NCBI RefSeq assembly: GCF_009711185.1
Contig: NZ_WMIF01000001.1
Location: 62,001 to 126,000 of the forward strand
Reading direction: 5' to 3'
Origin: Paracoccus limosus
Lineage (GTDB): Bacteria > Pseudomonadota > Alphaproteobacteria > Rhodobacterales > Rhodobacteraceae
DNA: 64,000 nucleotides
Positions 17,711 through 26,138 of this stretch are shown here, one piece after another. Every line of letters begins with the position of its first letter. Position 1 is the first letter of the stretch. A model generated the notes under the pieces. That model worked only from the letters and a program-made list of their open reading frames with translations, ran no database searches and had not been told where the DNA came from. Position numbers and translations under genes: made by a program.

Positions 17711-19959
17711 GCTACATCAACAGGACCATCGTCGTGCAGTCCGACAGCCGGTATCTGACCCAGCGCGTCACCGCGATGATCGCTGGCTACGATCAGGCGA
17801 TGGCGACCATCGGCGGCATTCAGCAGGCGGCGGATCGCGCCAATGCTGCAGCAGACCGGGCAGAGGATATCGCCGAATCTGTATCTGGGATGGTCCTCAG
17901 CTATGCCGACATGCAGGCGCTGCGGGACAGCACGAATGCGTTGACTTCGGGCACGACCGTGAGCGTGCGGACCAACGGGGCGTGGAAGGTGGCGCCGGCC
18001 GCCGCCACGGATACCCACTTCTCGCGCCTTGACGGGGTGAGGTTCTATGAGGCCGGCCCGATCTTCACGACCCGCGCGCGGATGGCGCAGGCTGTGGCGC
18101 GCGGCGATCTGGCCGAGGGCGACATTCGCCTGGTGCGCAACCGGCGGTATCAGGCGAACCCCATTGGTCCGGACGGCTTGCTGGCGCTGGACCTGGACTA
18201 TTCCGGCCGCCTCGACATGCTGCAGTCGCGCATGGCGGACGGGCAGGGCATCACCGTCGCCTGCTATGGCGACAGCACGACCGACGGCAACGGCACCACC
18301 GACTGGACCGCGAACCCGACGAACACAGACGGCTCCGCTGTCGGCGGCGCGGCGCATACCCCACCCTTCGCTTGGCCTGCCGCGCTCCAGACGATCCTGC
18401 GCCGGATGTATCGCAACACCGGCATCACCATCTGGAACGCGGGTTACGGCGGCAGGGATGTTGTGACCGGCTGGGCACGGAGGAATTTCGCGCAGGCCAT
18501 CATCAATAACCCGGCCTATGGCACGCCGAACATCCTGCTGATCAATTTCGGCCTGAACGACATGGTGCGCGAGACGTTCACCGTCGATCTGTTTTTCACC
18601 GAGCTGAGCTATCTGCTCAACCTCTGCGACTATTACGGCATCGTGCCGGTGCTGATGACCCCCGACCCGGTGCGGCAGAACACGCCGCGCCAGGGCGGCA
18701 GCATCGTCAAGTTGATCTCGGTGCTCCAGCGGGCCGCGCAGCTTTACGGCATCGAGATGATCGACACCCACACCGCGCTGCGCAAGGTGCTGGAAAGCTC
18801 GTCATCCAACGCGCTCTGGTCGTATCAACAGCCGGACGGGGTGCATTTCGGCGACCTCGGGCATCGGGTGAAAGCGAGCTACGTCGCGGCCCGGCTGTTC
18901 TCGAAAACGCTGTTTCCGGACAGCGGCGCGCCGGCCATCAACGTCGCGCCCTGGTCCCCGCACGCGAACACCGCCGACAAGACCTATTCGATGTTCGATC
19001 AGGCGAATAACCGCTTCGGTGTGTCGCTGAACATTGCTGCAGGCTCCTATGCGCCGGGCGATGTGCTGATGGAGGTCTGGACCTGGCAAGAGGAACCGGA
19101 TCGGATTGCATGGTGGCGCAGCGTCGACGGCGACGGCTATTACCAGCCGCGCACCGTTGCCAACGCGCCGAGCATCGAGGTCGCCGACTATTTCAGCTCG
19201 GCGGTCAGCAATTTCACCAGCCCAACCTCGGCGCGCAGCCAAGGCGCAGGCGGGCGCCGGGGCTCCGAGGATGCGGCCTATCTGGCACAACTGCCGGTGG
19301 GCCTATCTTGTCTGCGCTTCATCGCCCCGGCCGACAACAACACCAACCCGGTGTTTCTCGGCTATTTCTCGATCCGCAAGCGGGTGACTGAATTGAGCAG
19401 CGCCCGGTTCGTCCCGGCCGGCAGCGGCTCTTATGTCGTCGATCCGGATGTGCATGAGCGCGGGGATTGCCTAGTGTCCTTCGGCATCGGGCGCACCGCC
19501 CATCTGTTCTGTGACGCGGTGATGCCGGATGGCGCGGGCGTCGGCCTGATCAGTGGCCGGGTGTTTCTCAGCACAGACGACACGACCCCCTCTCTGACCA
19601 TACGTCGCCGCGCGCTGTTCCTGTGCCGGAATGGCGCCAATGCCGAGCTGCGGGACGTGGTCTATTCGACCGAGGGCGTGATCAGCAACACGCTGCTGGG
19701 GTCTGGCGCCTATGCCTGGTCTGGGTCGCAGAATGAGTTCCGCGTCGCCATGAGCGTGACAGGGGCCAACGAACAGCTGGTGCAGATCACCTCACTGGCC
19801 GCGCCGCTTGGGCCGATCATCACCGTGACCCGCGCTGCCACGGGCGAGCCGCTTCCAGCGGGCGGCCACCCCGGCGCGATCTTCAAGGATTACGGCGTCT
19901 CGGCCGCCGCCGGCATCGCCCGGCTAACAGTGTTCGATGTGGTCATGGGGCTGGCGTGA
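17707..19959 (+). CDS. Tail fibre with SGNH-family esterase domain
   Basis: The start was set at the ATG at 17707 (ATGA overlap), giving 750 aa. Residues 1-60 hold a short helical segment with Ala-rich heptads. Residues ~180-390 are an SGNH/GDSL hydrolase: CYGDST at 186-191 (Ser190), NAGYGG at 244-249, FGLND at 281-285 and DGVHF at 377-381 (Asp377, His380). All four blocks are present, so the enzyme should be active as an esterase or O-deacetylase. Residues 390-750 are beta-rich and may bind carbohydrate. Together with the 1104-aa protein, it suggests that the host receptor is an acetylated polysaccharide. Confidence 0.82.
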   Translation: MSYINRTIVVQSDSRYLTQRVTAMIAGYDQAMATIGGIQQAADRANAAADRAEDIAESVSGMVLSYADMQALRDSTNALTSGTTVSVRTNGAWKVAPAAATDTHFSRLDGVRFYEAGPIFTTRARMAQAVARGDLAEGDIRLVRNRRYQANPIGPDGLLALDLDYSGRLDMLQSRMADGQGITVACYGDSTTDGNGTTDWTANPTNTDGSAVGGAAHTPPFAWPAALQTILRRMYRNTGITIWNAGYGGRDVVTGWARRNFAQAIINNPAYGTPNILLINFGLNDMVRETFTVDLFFTELSYLLNLCDYYGIVPVLMTPDPVRQNTPRQGGSIVKLISVLQRAAQLYGIEMIDTHTALRKVLESSSSNALWSYQQPDGVHFGDLGHRVKASYVAARLFSKTLFPDSGAPAINVAPWSPHANTADKTYSMFDQANNRFGVSLNIAAGSYAPGDVLMEVWTWQEEPDRIAWWRSVDGDGYYQPRTVANAPSIEVADYFSSAVSNFTSPTSARSQGAGGRRGSEDAAYLAQLPVGLSCLRFIAPADNNTNPVFLGYFSIRKRVTELSSARFVPAGSGSYVVDPDVHERGDCLVSFGIGRTAHLFCDAVMPDGAGVGLISGRVFLSTDDTTPSLTIRRRALFLCRNGANAELRDVVYSTEGVISNTLLGSGAYAWSGSQNEFRVAMSVTGANEQLVQITSLAAPLGPIITVTRAATGEPLPAGGHPGAIFKDYGVSAAAGIARLTVFDVVMGLA

Positions 19960-19962
19960 ACC

Positions 19963-20250
19963 ATGGCTGAAATCGACAAGCGCATCACACTCGGCAGCAT
20001 GATCTCCACCGCCGCGTCGCTCGCCGGAATGGCGGTGATTTTCTTCACCGGCGTGTTCTGGATCGGGGCTCAGGACCAGCGCATCGCCGATCACGCCTCC
20101 CGCATCGAGGCGAACGCCACCAACATCGCCGCCCTGTCTGAACGGGTGCGGGCCATCGAAACCATCAGCGCCCGGCAGGACGAGCGGCTGCTCCTGATCC
20201 TCGACACCGTGCGGAAGATCGAGGCCAAGCTGGAAAGGACAGCGAAATGA
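19963..20250 (+). CDS. Membrane/coiled-coil protein, candidate holin
   Basis: The product is 95 aa with one membrane segment near residues 14-35 (ISTAASLAGMAVIFFTGVFWIG) and a coiled coil from 38 to 92 (RIADHASRIEANATNIAALSE). It is directly upstream of the endolysin with an ATGA overlap, the usual holin place. One-membrane-helix proteins with coiled coils resemble the XhlA-type accessory of lysis cassettes, so it could be a holin partner. No second candidate holin is visible, apart from the membrane helix on the endolysin itself. Confidence 0.6.
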   Translation: MAEIDKRITLGSMISTAASLAGMAVIFFTGVFWIGAQDQRIADHASRIEANATNIAALSERVRAIETISARQDERLLLILDTVRKIEAKLERTAK

Positions 20251-20906
20251 CGATCGCCAAAGAGACGCTGGACCACGTCAAACGCTGGGAGGGGCTGCGG
20301 CTGGAAGCATATCCCGATCCCGGCAGTAAGGACGGCAACCCGTGGACCATCGGCTACGGCCACACCTCGGACGCGTTCATGAAGGTCTACAAGGGCCAGA
20401 AGATCACCCAGGATCAGGCCGAGGCGGCGCTGGAATACGACCTTGGCGAGGCGGAAGCTATCGTCATGCGGCTGGTCAAGGTGCCGCTGTCGGACGGCCA
20501 GCGCGGTGCGCTCACCAGCTTCGTGTTCAACGTGGGTCAGGGCAATTTCTCGAAATCGACCCTGCTCAAGCGGCTAAACGCGGGCGATTATGACGCTGTG
20601 CCGGGCCAGCTGGCGAAGTGGGTCAAGAACGACGGCAAGACCATGCAGGGGCTGGTCAACCGCCGGGCGGCCGAGGCCGGCCTGTGGGCCAAGGGCAGCT
20701 TCGTGGCGTCTCGCACCGTCGAGGCTGCGCCGCCGTCGCCGCTGACCAAGCTGGCAACGCCCGAGGGGCTGACCGCCGCCGGCGGTCTGCTGGCGGGTCT
20801 GACCGGGACACTGCAAGGCTCGGGGCCGGTTTCCTATGCGCTGGCCGGGCTGGTGTTGATGGCCGGGGCCTATGTGCTGATCCGACTGATCAGGACGGGT
20901 GCGTGA
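20247..20906 (+). CDS. Endolysin, GH24 lysozyme with C-terminal membrane segment
   Basis: The product is 219 aa. Residues 1-155 are a T4-type muramidase: WEGLRLEAYPDPG with the catalytic Glu and Asp, WTIGYGHTSD with the Thr, SFVFNVGQGNFSKST, and LVNRRAAEAGLW near the end. After a linker, residues ~175-215 (LTAAGGLLAGLTG, then YALAGLVLMAGAYVLIRLI) form one or two hydrophobic helices. C-terminal membrane attachment is unusual for a soluble endolysin and could hold it at the inner membrane until lysis. It overlaps the upstream gene and the inner-spanin gene by a few bases. Confidence 0.88.
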   Translation: MTIAKETLDHVKRWEGLRLEAYPDPGSKDGNPWTIGYGHTSDAFMKVYKGQKITQDQAEAALEYDLGEAEAIVMRLVKVPLSDGQRGALTSFVFNVGQGNFSKSTLLKRLNAGDYDAVPGQLAKWVKNDGKTMQGLVNRRAAEAGLWAKGSFVASRTVEAAPPSPLTKLATPEGLTAAGGLLAGLTGTLQGSGPVSYALAGLVLMAGAYVLIRLIRTGA

Positions 20907-21127
20907 TGCTGGCCCGCATCCAAGCATGGCTCGCCGCCCTCGGCGTCGCGCTGGCAGCCGTCCTCGGGGCGTGGCTCCGGGGCCGGTCGCAGGGCAAGGC
21001 CGACGCTCAGGCGCGGCAGGACAAGGCATATCGCGAAACGCGGGGGAAGATCGATGCGGTGGAAGATCATGGCAAGCTGTCTGATGCTGATGTGCGTGAA
21101 CGCCTGCGCAAACACGCAGGCCTCTGA
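20906..21127 (+). CDS. Inner-membrane spanin-like protein (Rz-like)
   Basis: The ATG at 20906 overlaps the endolysin stop (TGATG), giving 73 aa. There is one N-terminal membrane helix (residues 5-23, IQAWLAALGVALAAVLGAWL) followed by a charged helical domain (RSQGKADAQARQDKAYRETR). Position after the endolysin, topology and the embedded lipoprotein gene in another frame are the standard signature of an i-spanin. It is shorter than lambda Rz (153 aa). It would bridge to the outer-membrane lipoprotein and disrupt the outer membrane in the last step of lysis. Confidence 0.78.
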   Translation: MLARIQAWLAALGVALAAVLGAWLRGRSQGKADAQARQDKAYRETRGKIDAVEDHGKLSDADVRERLRKHAGL

Positions 21128-21257
21128 CGCGGCGATCTGCGACGGGACGCGCACGAGCCGGCAGGCGCTGGCCGCCGCGTTGGTCGAGGACGGCGGCGCG
21201 CAGAGCCAAAGGGCGGGGCTGCGGCTGCTGGATCAGATGGATGCTGGCTGCGGTTAA
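21054..21257 (+). CDS. Outer-membrane lipoprotein spanin (Rz1-like), overlapping gene
   Basis: The product is 67 aa, beginning inside the inner-spanin gene in the +1 frame and running past its stop. The first 18 residues are a lipoprotein signal (basic MRWK, hydrophobic CLMLMCVNA, then Cys18 as the lipidated residue). The mature part is ~50 aa with two further Cys. Embedded start and lipobox match the Rz/Rz1 arrangement of lambdoid phages. The overlap covers 74 bases, and the two products should pair across the periplasm. Confidence 0.75.
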   Translation: MRWKIMASCLMLMCVNACANTQASDAAICDGTRTSRQALAAALVEDGGAQSQRAGLRLLDQMDAGCG

Positions 21258-21302
21258 CACGTCCCGCCGCTCATGTTCGCAGATCAGCGATCTGATGACA
21301 CG

Positions 21303-21653
21303 TCAGCTCTGACGGCGAGCGCGGTGCTGGGCGAGGGCGTCAAAGAGCCGCGCATAGTCCCTGGCTCTGACGCTGTAGCATTTGCCGTCGGCGTCGTGGA
21401 TCGCTACGGCGTGGGTGTCCAGCATCTCGGCCGCCCTCGCCATCTCGTCCGCGTGCCGGCGCTCGTCGGATAGGGCGGTCTCGGCGGCCACGCAAAGGTC
21501 AGCGTAATGGCGGGCATTATGAGAGGCCACGTCGCGCTGAGCTTTCAGCCGCTCCACCTCGGCGCGCAGGCGGGCTAGGTCATCTTGATCCTCTTGCAGC
21601 ATCCTTGACAGCGTGTCGATGCGGCGCTGCATCTCGATCAGGTCGTCGCTCAT
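21303..21653 (-). CDS. Phage coiled-coil protein, unrecognised
   Basis: The start at 21653 has AAGGAGAGG upstream. The product is 116 aa: residues 1-60 form a clear heptad coiled coil (EMQRRIDTLSRMLQED, LARLRAEVERLKAQ), and a helical remainder ends in a short basic tail. It is second in a minus-strand pair with the gene at 21671, 17 bases apart. Coupling and location at the prophage edge suggest accessory genes rather than structural ones. Function is unknown. Confidence 0.68.
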   Translation of the reverse strand: MSDDLIEMQRRIDTLSRMLQEDQDDLARLRAEVERLKAQRDVASHNARHYADLCVAAETALSDERRHADEMARAAEMLDTHAVAIHDADGKCYSVRARDYARLFDALAQHRARRQS

Positions 21654-21670
21654 GTCCTCTCCTTGGTGAT

Positions 21671-22087
21671 CTAGGGGTGGGTGGGCTTCGGCCGCAACGA
21701 GCCGTCCCGCACGGCGCCGATGCGTGTGAGGTAATCGGGGTCCAGCGTGGACCAATCGAACGTGTCGATGAATTTGCCGCAATGAAAATCCTGGCGGGTG
21801 TAGGGCAGTCCAGGCGGCGGCGTATAGCTCGACCAGATCGCGCCTATCGACTGCATCACGTCTTTGCCAGATACGATCCCGGCCGCCGCGCACTGGCCAG
21901 ACCAGCCCATATCGCTGCGCCAATGGTCGCACCCGGCACAGCACTGGCCATAGCGCCAATACTCGGTGTCGCAGGCTTCCTGGTATCGTCGGTCGAACTC
22001 GGCTCGGTCTCGGGCTTTCATCTCTGCAACCGATGCGAGGCGCCGCCTCTCGATCTCATCGGCGGAAAAGCGGGTGAACCGGCTCAT
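21671..22087 (-). CDS. Small Cys-containing phage protein, unrecognised
   Basis: The product is 138 aa. It is charged and helical to residue 45, followed by a Cys/Trp-rich part (YGQCCAGCDHWRS, SGQCAAAG) and a late HCGKF. The C-x-x-C followed by later Cys/His could bind a metal such as zinc. The start overlaps a short upstream frame by ATGA. It is the last clearly phage-like gene before the host MFS transporter. No function is assigned. Confidence 0.68.
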   Translation of the reverse strand: MSRFTRFSADEIERRRLASVAEMKARDRAEFDRRYQEACDTEYWRYGQCCAGCDHWRSDMGWSGQCAAAGIVSGKDVMQSIGAIWSSYTPPPGLPYTRQDFHCGKFIDTFDWSTLDPDYLTRIGAVRDGSLRPKPTHP

Positions 22088-22292
22088 ACTGTCGTTCCTC
22101 CGTGGATGGGGTAGAACGGTTTCCAGAGTAGCCTGTAACGCATTGAATCTTGGTGATAGGCCCGCGCGACGGTTTCCAGAGCAAGGCCATGATATTTCGC
22201 AATGATGGCCCTTCTGTCGGGGTCACCAGTATTGCCCGATGGCCAGCTGTCTCGGGTGCTGGCCCGGCCTTGGCGCGCCGCCGCAGATGCCC
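22088..22292. other. Prophage right junction region with possible gene remnant
   Basis: About 205 bases lie between the last minus-strand phage gene and the MFS stop. On the minus strand an open frame ends at 22084 in an ATGA overlap with the downstream gene and reads ...IIAKYHGLALETVARAYHQD near its end. No normal start codon gives more than 19 residues, so it looks like the 3' end of a gene cut by integration, or simply untranslated leader. The attachment core probably lies here, but it cannot be named without the left border. Confidence 0.45.
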
Positions 22293-23510
22293 TCAGACCG
22301 TTGCTCGGCGTGCGCCGGATCGGCCCAGCCCTGCGGCAAGCGCGATCATCGCCAGAACCGACAGCGCGGCTCCGGCCAGAAACGGTGCAGCCGATCCCAG
22401 CCCCTGCCACAGCCAGCCGGCCAGCGTGTTTCCGATCAGCACCACCAGCCCGGTCACCAGATTGAAGGTGCCAAAGGCGCTGCCCTTCAGGTGATCGGGC
22501 GTCGCCGCCGCGATCATCGCGCCCAGCAGCCCCTGCGAGAACCCCATGTGCAGCCCCCAAAGCACTGTGCCCAGCACATAGACCCAGATCGCCCCGGCAT
22601 GGGCGAGGGTCAGATGCGCCGCGATCAGGAAACCAAGGCTGCACAGCAGCAGGCCCGAGCCGCCTATCCGGTCCGACAGCCGGCCCACCGGATAGGCCGT
22701 CAGCCCATAGGCGGCATGCATGATGACCAGTGCCAGCGGCACCCATGCCGGGGTGAATCCCGCCTCCAGCGCCTTGAGCAGCACGAAAGCCTCGCTGAAG
22801 CGGGCCAGCATGATGACCGAGGCCAGCCCGATCACCACCCAGACCGCCCGGTTCAGCCGCAGCGCATCGCGCAGGCGAAAGCCGCCGCGCCGCGCAGGGC
22901 GCAGCCCCTCGGGTTCATGCACGCAAAACACCAGCACGATCATGCACAGCAGGGCGGGCAGGACGGCGATCCAGAACACCGAACGGATATCGCCCGCCAT
23001 CAGGATCATCGCGCCGACCGCGACCAGCGGCCCGACGAAACCGCCGACGGTATCCAGCGATTTGCGCAGGCCAAAGCTGGCACCCCGGATCTCGGGTGGG
23101 CTGACGGCGGCGACGATGGCGTCGCGCGGCGTGCCCCGGATGCCCTTGCCGACCCGGTCCAGCGCCTTGGCCAGCACGATCTGGTCCAGACTTGCCGCCC
23201 ATGGAAAGATCAGCCGCGACAGCGCCCCCAGCCCATAGCCCAGCACCGCCAGCGGCTTGGCGCGGCGGCTGATGTCCGAGATGACGCCCGAAAGGAATTT
23301 CGTCACCGTGGCGATGGCGACCGACAGCCCCTCGATAAAGCCGATGGCCAAGGCCGAGGCGCCCAGCCCGCCGGCCAGATACAGCGGCAGCAGCGCATTG
23401 ATCATCTCGGACGAGACATCCATCAGCAGGCTGACGAACCCAAGCATCCAGACGGTGACGGGAATGGCGGGCCGGGCGGCGGCCGGCACTTCTGGGGTCG
23501 GCTGTGTCAT
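22293..23510 (-). CDS. Major facilitator superfamily transporter
   Basis: The start was placed at the ATG at 23510 (MTQPTPEVP); a GTG ten codons upstream is possible. The ~405-aa product has about twelve hydrophobic helices. The loop after helix 2-3 (SGVISDISRRAKPLAVLGYG) and the following DRVGKGIRGTPRDA motif are characteristic of a bacterial MFS subgroup of unknown substrate, often annotated near multidrug or sugar efflux proteins. The stop lies at the prophage border, so the 3' end is near the integration site. It reads away from tyrS. Confidence 0.85.
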   Translation of the reverse strand: MTQPTPEVPAAARPAIPVTVWMLGFVSLLMDVSSEMINALLPLYLAGGLGASALAIGFIEGLSVAIATVTKFLSGVISDISRRAKPLAVLGYGLGALSRLIFPWAASLDQIVLAKALDRVGKGIRGTPRDAIVAAVSPPEIRGASFGLRKSLDTVGGFVGPLVAVGAMILMAGDIRSVFWIAVLPALLCMIVLVFCVHEPEGLRPARRGGFRLRDALRLNRAVWVVIGLASVIMLARFSEAFVLLKALEAGFTPAWVPLALVIMHAAYGLTAYPVGRLSDRIGGSGLLLCSLGFLIAAHLTLAHAGAIWVYVLGTVLWGLHMGFSQGLLGAMIAAATPDHLKGSAFGTFNLVTGLVVLIGNTLAGWLWQGLGSAAPFLAGAALSVLAMIALAAGLGRSGARRATV

Positions 23511-23600
23511 GACGGTCCCGATAAGGCTGCCCGGCGGCACTACCCGGGCCTGGCGCGGCGCTTGACGGCAGCCTTTGCGCCGCCAGCCCGATCGCGAAAG

Positions 23601-23632
23601 ACAGGGGCCGGAGCTTTCGCCCCGGCCCCTGT
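23601..23632 (-). terminator. Hairpin terminator of tyrS
   Basis: An 11-bp perfect inverted repeat (23601-23611 with 23622-23632) around a 10-nt loop lies directly after the tyrS stop. The minus-strand tail is only CTTTC, so it may act as a hairpin protecting the transcript end as much as an intrinsic terminator. Confidence 0.65.
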
Positions 23633-23634
23633 GC

Positions 23635-24873
23635 TTATCCCAGCTGCACCATGCGGTGCTTTTTCTTGCCGACCGAGACCTTCAGCCCGTCTCCGATCAG
23701 GCCGGCGTCCACGGTCAGTTGCGGATCGCTGACCGGCTCGTTGTTCAGGCGCAGCCCGCCCTCGGCGATGAGGCGCTTGGCCTCTTTGCCGGATGACGCA
23801 ATGCCGGTCTGGGCCAACAGCTGCACCACGGAAACGGGCAGGGCGTCCGCGCCAACGGTCACGACCTCCAGATCGCCGCCGGCACCGCCCTGTTCAAAGA
23901 CTTCGCGGGCGGTGGCCTCGGCGCTGGCGGCGGCATCTGCGCCGTGCAGAAGGCTTGTCACCTCATTGGCCAAAATCACCTTGGCGGCGTTGATCTCGGA
24001 CCCCGACAGCGCGCCAAGGCGCTCGCATTCCGCGACCGGCAGCTCGGTGTAAAGCTTCAGGAAGCGGCCGACATCGGCATCGGTCGTATTGCGCCAGAAC
24101 TGCCAGAATTCGTAGGGCGACAGCATCGCGCCGTTCAGCCAGACCGCGCCGCCTGCCGATTTGCCCATCTTGCGCCCGTCGCTGGTGGTCAGCAAAGGCG
24201 AGGTCAGGCCAAAGATCTCGTGGTCCAGCACGCGCCGGGTCAGGTCGATGCCGTTGATGATATTGCCCCATTGATCCGAGCCGCCCATCTGCAGCTTGCA
24301 GTCATAGCGGCGGTTCAGCTCAAGGAAATCATAAGCCTGCAAGATCATGTAGTTGAACTCGAGAAAGCTCAACGATTGTTCCCGGTCCAGCCGCGACTTC
24401 ACCGATTCAAACGACAGCATCCGGTTGACGCTGAAATGCCGCCCGATGTCGCGCAGGAAATCCAGATAGTTCAGATCGTTCAACCACTCGGCATTGTTCA
24501 GCATCATCGCCTTGCCGTCGCCGTAATCGAGGTAACGGGCAAAGACCTGCTGCATGCCGTCGATATTGGCCTGAATGGCGTCGGGGGTCAGCAGCGGGCG
24601 CTCCTCGCTGCGGAAGCTGGGATCGCCCACCTTGGTGGTGCCGCCGCCCATCAGGGTGATCGGCTTGTTGCCGGTTTTCTGGAACCAGCGCAGCATCATG
24701 ATGTTCAGCAGATGCCCGACATGCAGCGAGGCCGCCGTCGCGTCATAGCCGATATAGGCCGTCACCGATCCGTCGATCAGCGCCTCATCCAGCGATTGCA
24801 GGTCGGTGCAATCCGCCAGATAGCCGCGTTCGATCATCACATGCAGGAATTCGGATTTGGCACGGTATGTCAT
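23635..24873 (-). CDS. tyrS: Tyrosyl-tRNA synthetase
   Basis: The start was set at the ATG at 24873 ([10 protein letters not shown]), preceded by AAGGAA; the 412-aa length is normal. It is a class I synthetase charging tRNA-Tyr in the cytoplasm. Visible signatures are the HIGH-type HVGHL at 51-55, the tyrosine pocket [24 protein letters not shown], the KMSKS-type loop KMGKS and a C-terminal S4 domain ([20 protein letters not shown]). It is divergent from anmK with 58 bases between the start codons, so the promoters overlap or share that gap. Confidence 0.97.
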   Translation of the reverse strand: MTYRAKSEFLHVMIERGYLADCTDLQSLDEALIDGSVTAYIGYDATAASLHVGHLLNIMMLRWFQKTGNKPITLMGGGTTKVGDPSFRSEERPLLTPDAIQANIDGMQQVFARYLDYGDGKAMMLNNAEWLNDLNYLDFLRDIGRHFSVNRMLSFESVKSRLDREQSLSFLEFNYMILQAYDFLELNRRYDCKLQMGGSDQWGNIINGIDLTRRVLDHEIFGLTSPLLTTSDGRKMGKSAGGAVWLNGAMLSPYEFWQFWRNTTDADVGRFLKLYTELPVAECERLGALSGSEINAAKVILANEVTSLLHGADAAASAEATAREVFEQGGAGGDLEVVTVGADALPVSVVQLLAQTGIASSGKEAKRLIAEGGLRLNNEPVSDPQLTVDAGLIGDGLKVSVGKKKHRMVQLG

Positions 24874-24931
24874 GGGCTGTTCCTTTCGAATGGCGGCGGT
24901 ATACCGTTTGGACGGAAAAAGGGAAAGCGTG

Positions 24932-26038
24932 ATGATCCGGGCTTTGGGCATGATGTCGGGCACCTCGCTGGACGGGGTGGATGCGGCGATGATCGAAACC
25001 GATGGCACGCGCATCGCAGGCTTTGGCCGCAGCGCCTATCGCGCCTATTCCGGCAATGAATCGGGCCTGCTGCATGGCGCCTTGGGGCAATGGCCGGGCG
25101 GGCCGGATGTGGCCGAGGCGGCGGCGCTGTCGATTGCAGCCCATGCCGATCTGGCCGAGACTTTCCCCGAGGCCGAACTGGTCGGCTATCACGGCCAGAC
25201 GCTGGCGCATGATCCCGCGGGCCGGGGCACGCATCAGGCCGGCGATGGCGCGGCTTTGGCGCGTAGGCTTGATCGCCCGGTGGTCTGGGATTTCCGCAGC
25301 GAGGACGTGCGCCGGGGCGGTGAGGGCGCGCCGCTGGCGCCGTTCTTTCACTGGGCCTGTGCGCAATGGGCGATGGGGCAGGGGCTGTTGCCGCCGGGGC
25401 CGGTGGGGTTTTTGAACCTTGGCGGCGTCGGCAATCTGACCGTGGTCGATCCGGCCGCGCCCGCGCCCGAGGCGCCGGGGGCCTGTATCGCCTTCGATAC
25501 CGGCCCGGCCAATGCGCCGCTGAACGATCTGATGCGGGCGCGCTTCGGGCGGGTGCGGGACGAGGGCGGCGCGCTGGCGCTGTCGGGCCAGCCGGATCAG
25601 GCGGTCGTCGCCCGTTTTCTGACCCATCCGCATTTCGCCCGGCCGCTGCCGAAATCGCTGGACCGCGACGCCTTTGCCGGCTGGCTGGATGTCGCGCATC
25701 TGGCCGATGCCGATGCGGCGGCCACGCTGACCCATGCGGTGGCGGCGGCGGTGGCGGCGGGCATCGCGCTGGTGCCTGCGCCGCCCGCGCAGGTTCTGGT
25801 CTGCGGCGGCGGGCGTCACAATGCGGCGATGATGGCGGCGCTGGCGGCGCGGCTGTCCTGCGCGGTGGCCCCGGTCGAGGTCGCCGGGCTCGATGGCGAT
25901 ATGCTGGAGGCGCAGGCCTTTGGCTGGCTGGCGGTCAGGGTGCTGCGCGGCCTGCCGACCTCGGGGCCGGGGACGACGGGGGCGCCGGATCCTGTCTGCG
26001 GTGGCCGCATCAGCCATCCACGCAGCGGCGGAATGTGA
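24932..26038 (+). CDS. anmK: Anhydro-N-acetylmuramic acid kinase
   Basis: The start at 24932 ([12 protein letters not shown]) has AGGGAA seven bases upstream; ATG at 24890 is an in-frame alternative. The 368-aa product phosphorylates and opens 1,6-anhydroMurNAc, returning peptidoglycan fragments to MurNAc-6-phosphate. Motifs of the ASKHA-type kinase fold are present: [12 protein letters not shown] at 6-17, [28 protein letters not shown], and LVCGGGRHN. It is the usual Rhodobacterales neighbour of tyrS. Confidence 0.95.
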   Translation: MIRALGMMSGTSLDGVDAAMIETDGTRIAGFGRSAYRAYSGNESGLLHGALGQWPGGPDVAEAAALSIAAHADLAETFPEAELVGYHGQTLAHDPAGRGTHQAGDGAALARRLDRPVVWDFRSEDVRRGGEGAPLAPFFHWACAQWAMGQGLLPPGPVGFLNLGGVGNLTVVDPAAPAPEAPGACIAFDTGPANAPLNDLMRARFGRVRDEGGALALSGQPDQAVVARFLTHPHFARPLPKSLDRDAFAGWLDVAHLADADAAATLTHAVAAAVAAGIALVPAPPAQVLVCGGGRHNAAMMAALAARLSCAVAPVEVAGLDGDMLEAQAFGWLAVRVLRGLPTSGPGTTGAPDPVCGGRISHPRSGGM

Positions 26039-26138
26039 TCGGCCAATCCGCCCCGGCGGGGGAACGATGCCACGTTTGCCGGCGTTGAGGCGGGATCGAC
26101 GGCTGCGGCCGTCTCTCTAAACGACAAGCGGAGTTGCC

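Larger units (their letters stand above)
1..22290. mobile_element. P22-like podovirus prophage, late half
   Basis: A continuous run of virion and lysis genes: portal, scaffold, coat, gp4-like, gp10-like, ejection proteins, fibres, endolysin and spanins. Nearly all lie on the + strand, joined by ATGA, GTGA or TAATG overlaps, which indicates one long late operon. The gene order matches Salmonella phage P22 (1-8-5-4-10-26-14-7-20-16-immI-9), except that two fibre genes sit between 4 and 10 and lysis genes lie at the right end. The left end is outside the window. The right end is placed between the last phage-like gene (start 22087) and the host MFS gene (stop 22293). No attachment repeat could be identified because only one border is visible. 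Confidence 0.9.

Noticed and set aside
21280-21294. CAGATC-AGC-GATCTG inverted repeat between spanin and minus-strand genes
   Set aside because: Only a 6-bp stem with no T-tract; too weak to call a terminator.
22239-23732. 497-codon plus-strand frame over the MFS gene
   Set aside because: Gln/Arg/His-rich translation typical of an antisense GC artefact; the MFS frame has twelve membrane helices.
26098-26113. GACGGC/GCCGTC stem before the PRC-barrel gene
   Set aside because: Short 6-bp stem followed by TCTCT; could be leader structure, but not supportable as terminator of anmK.
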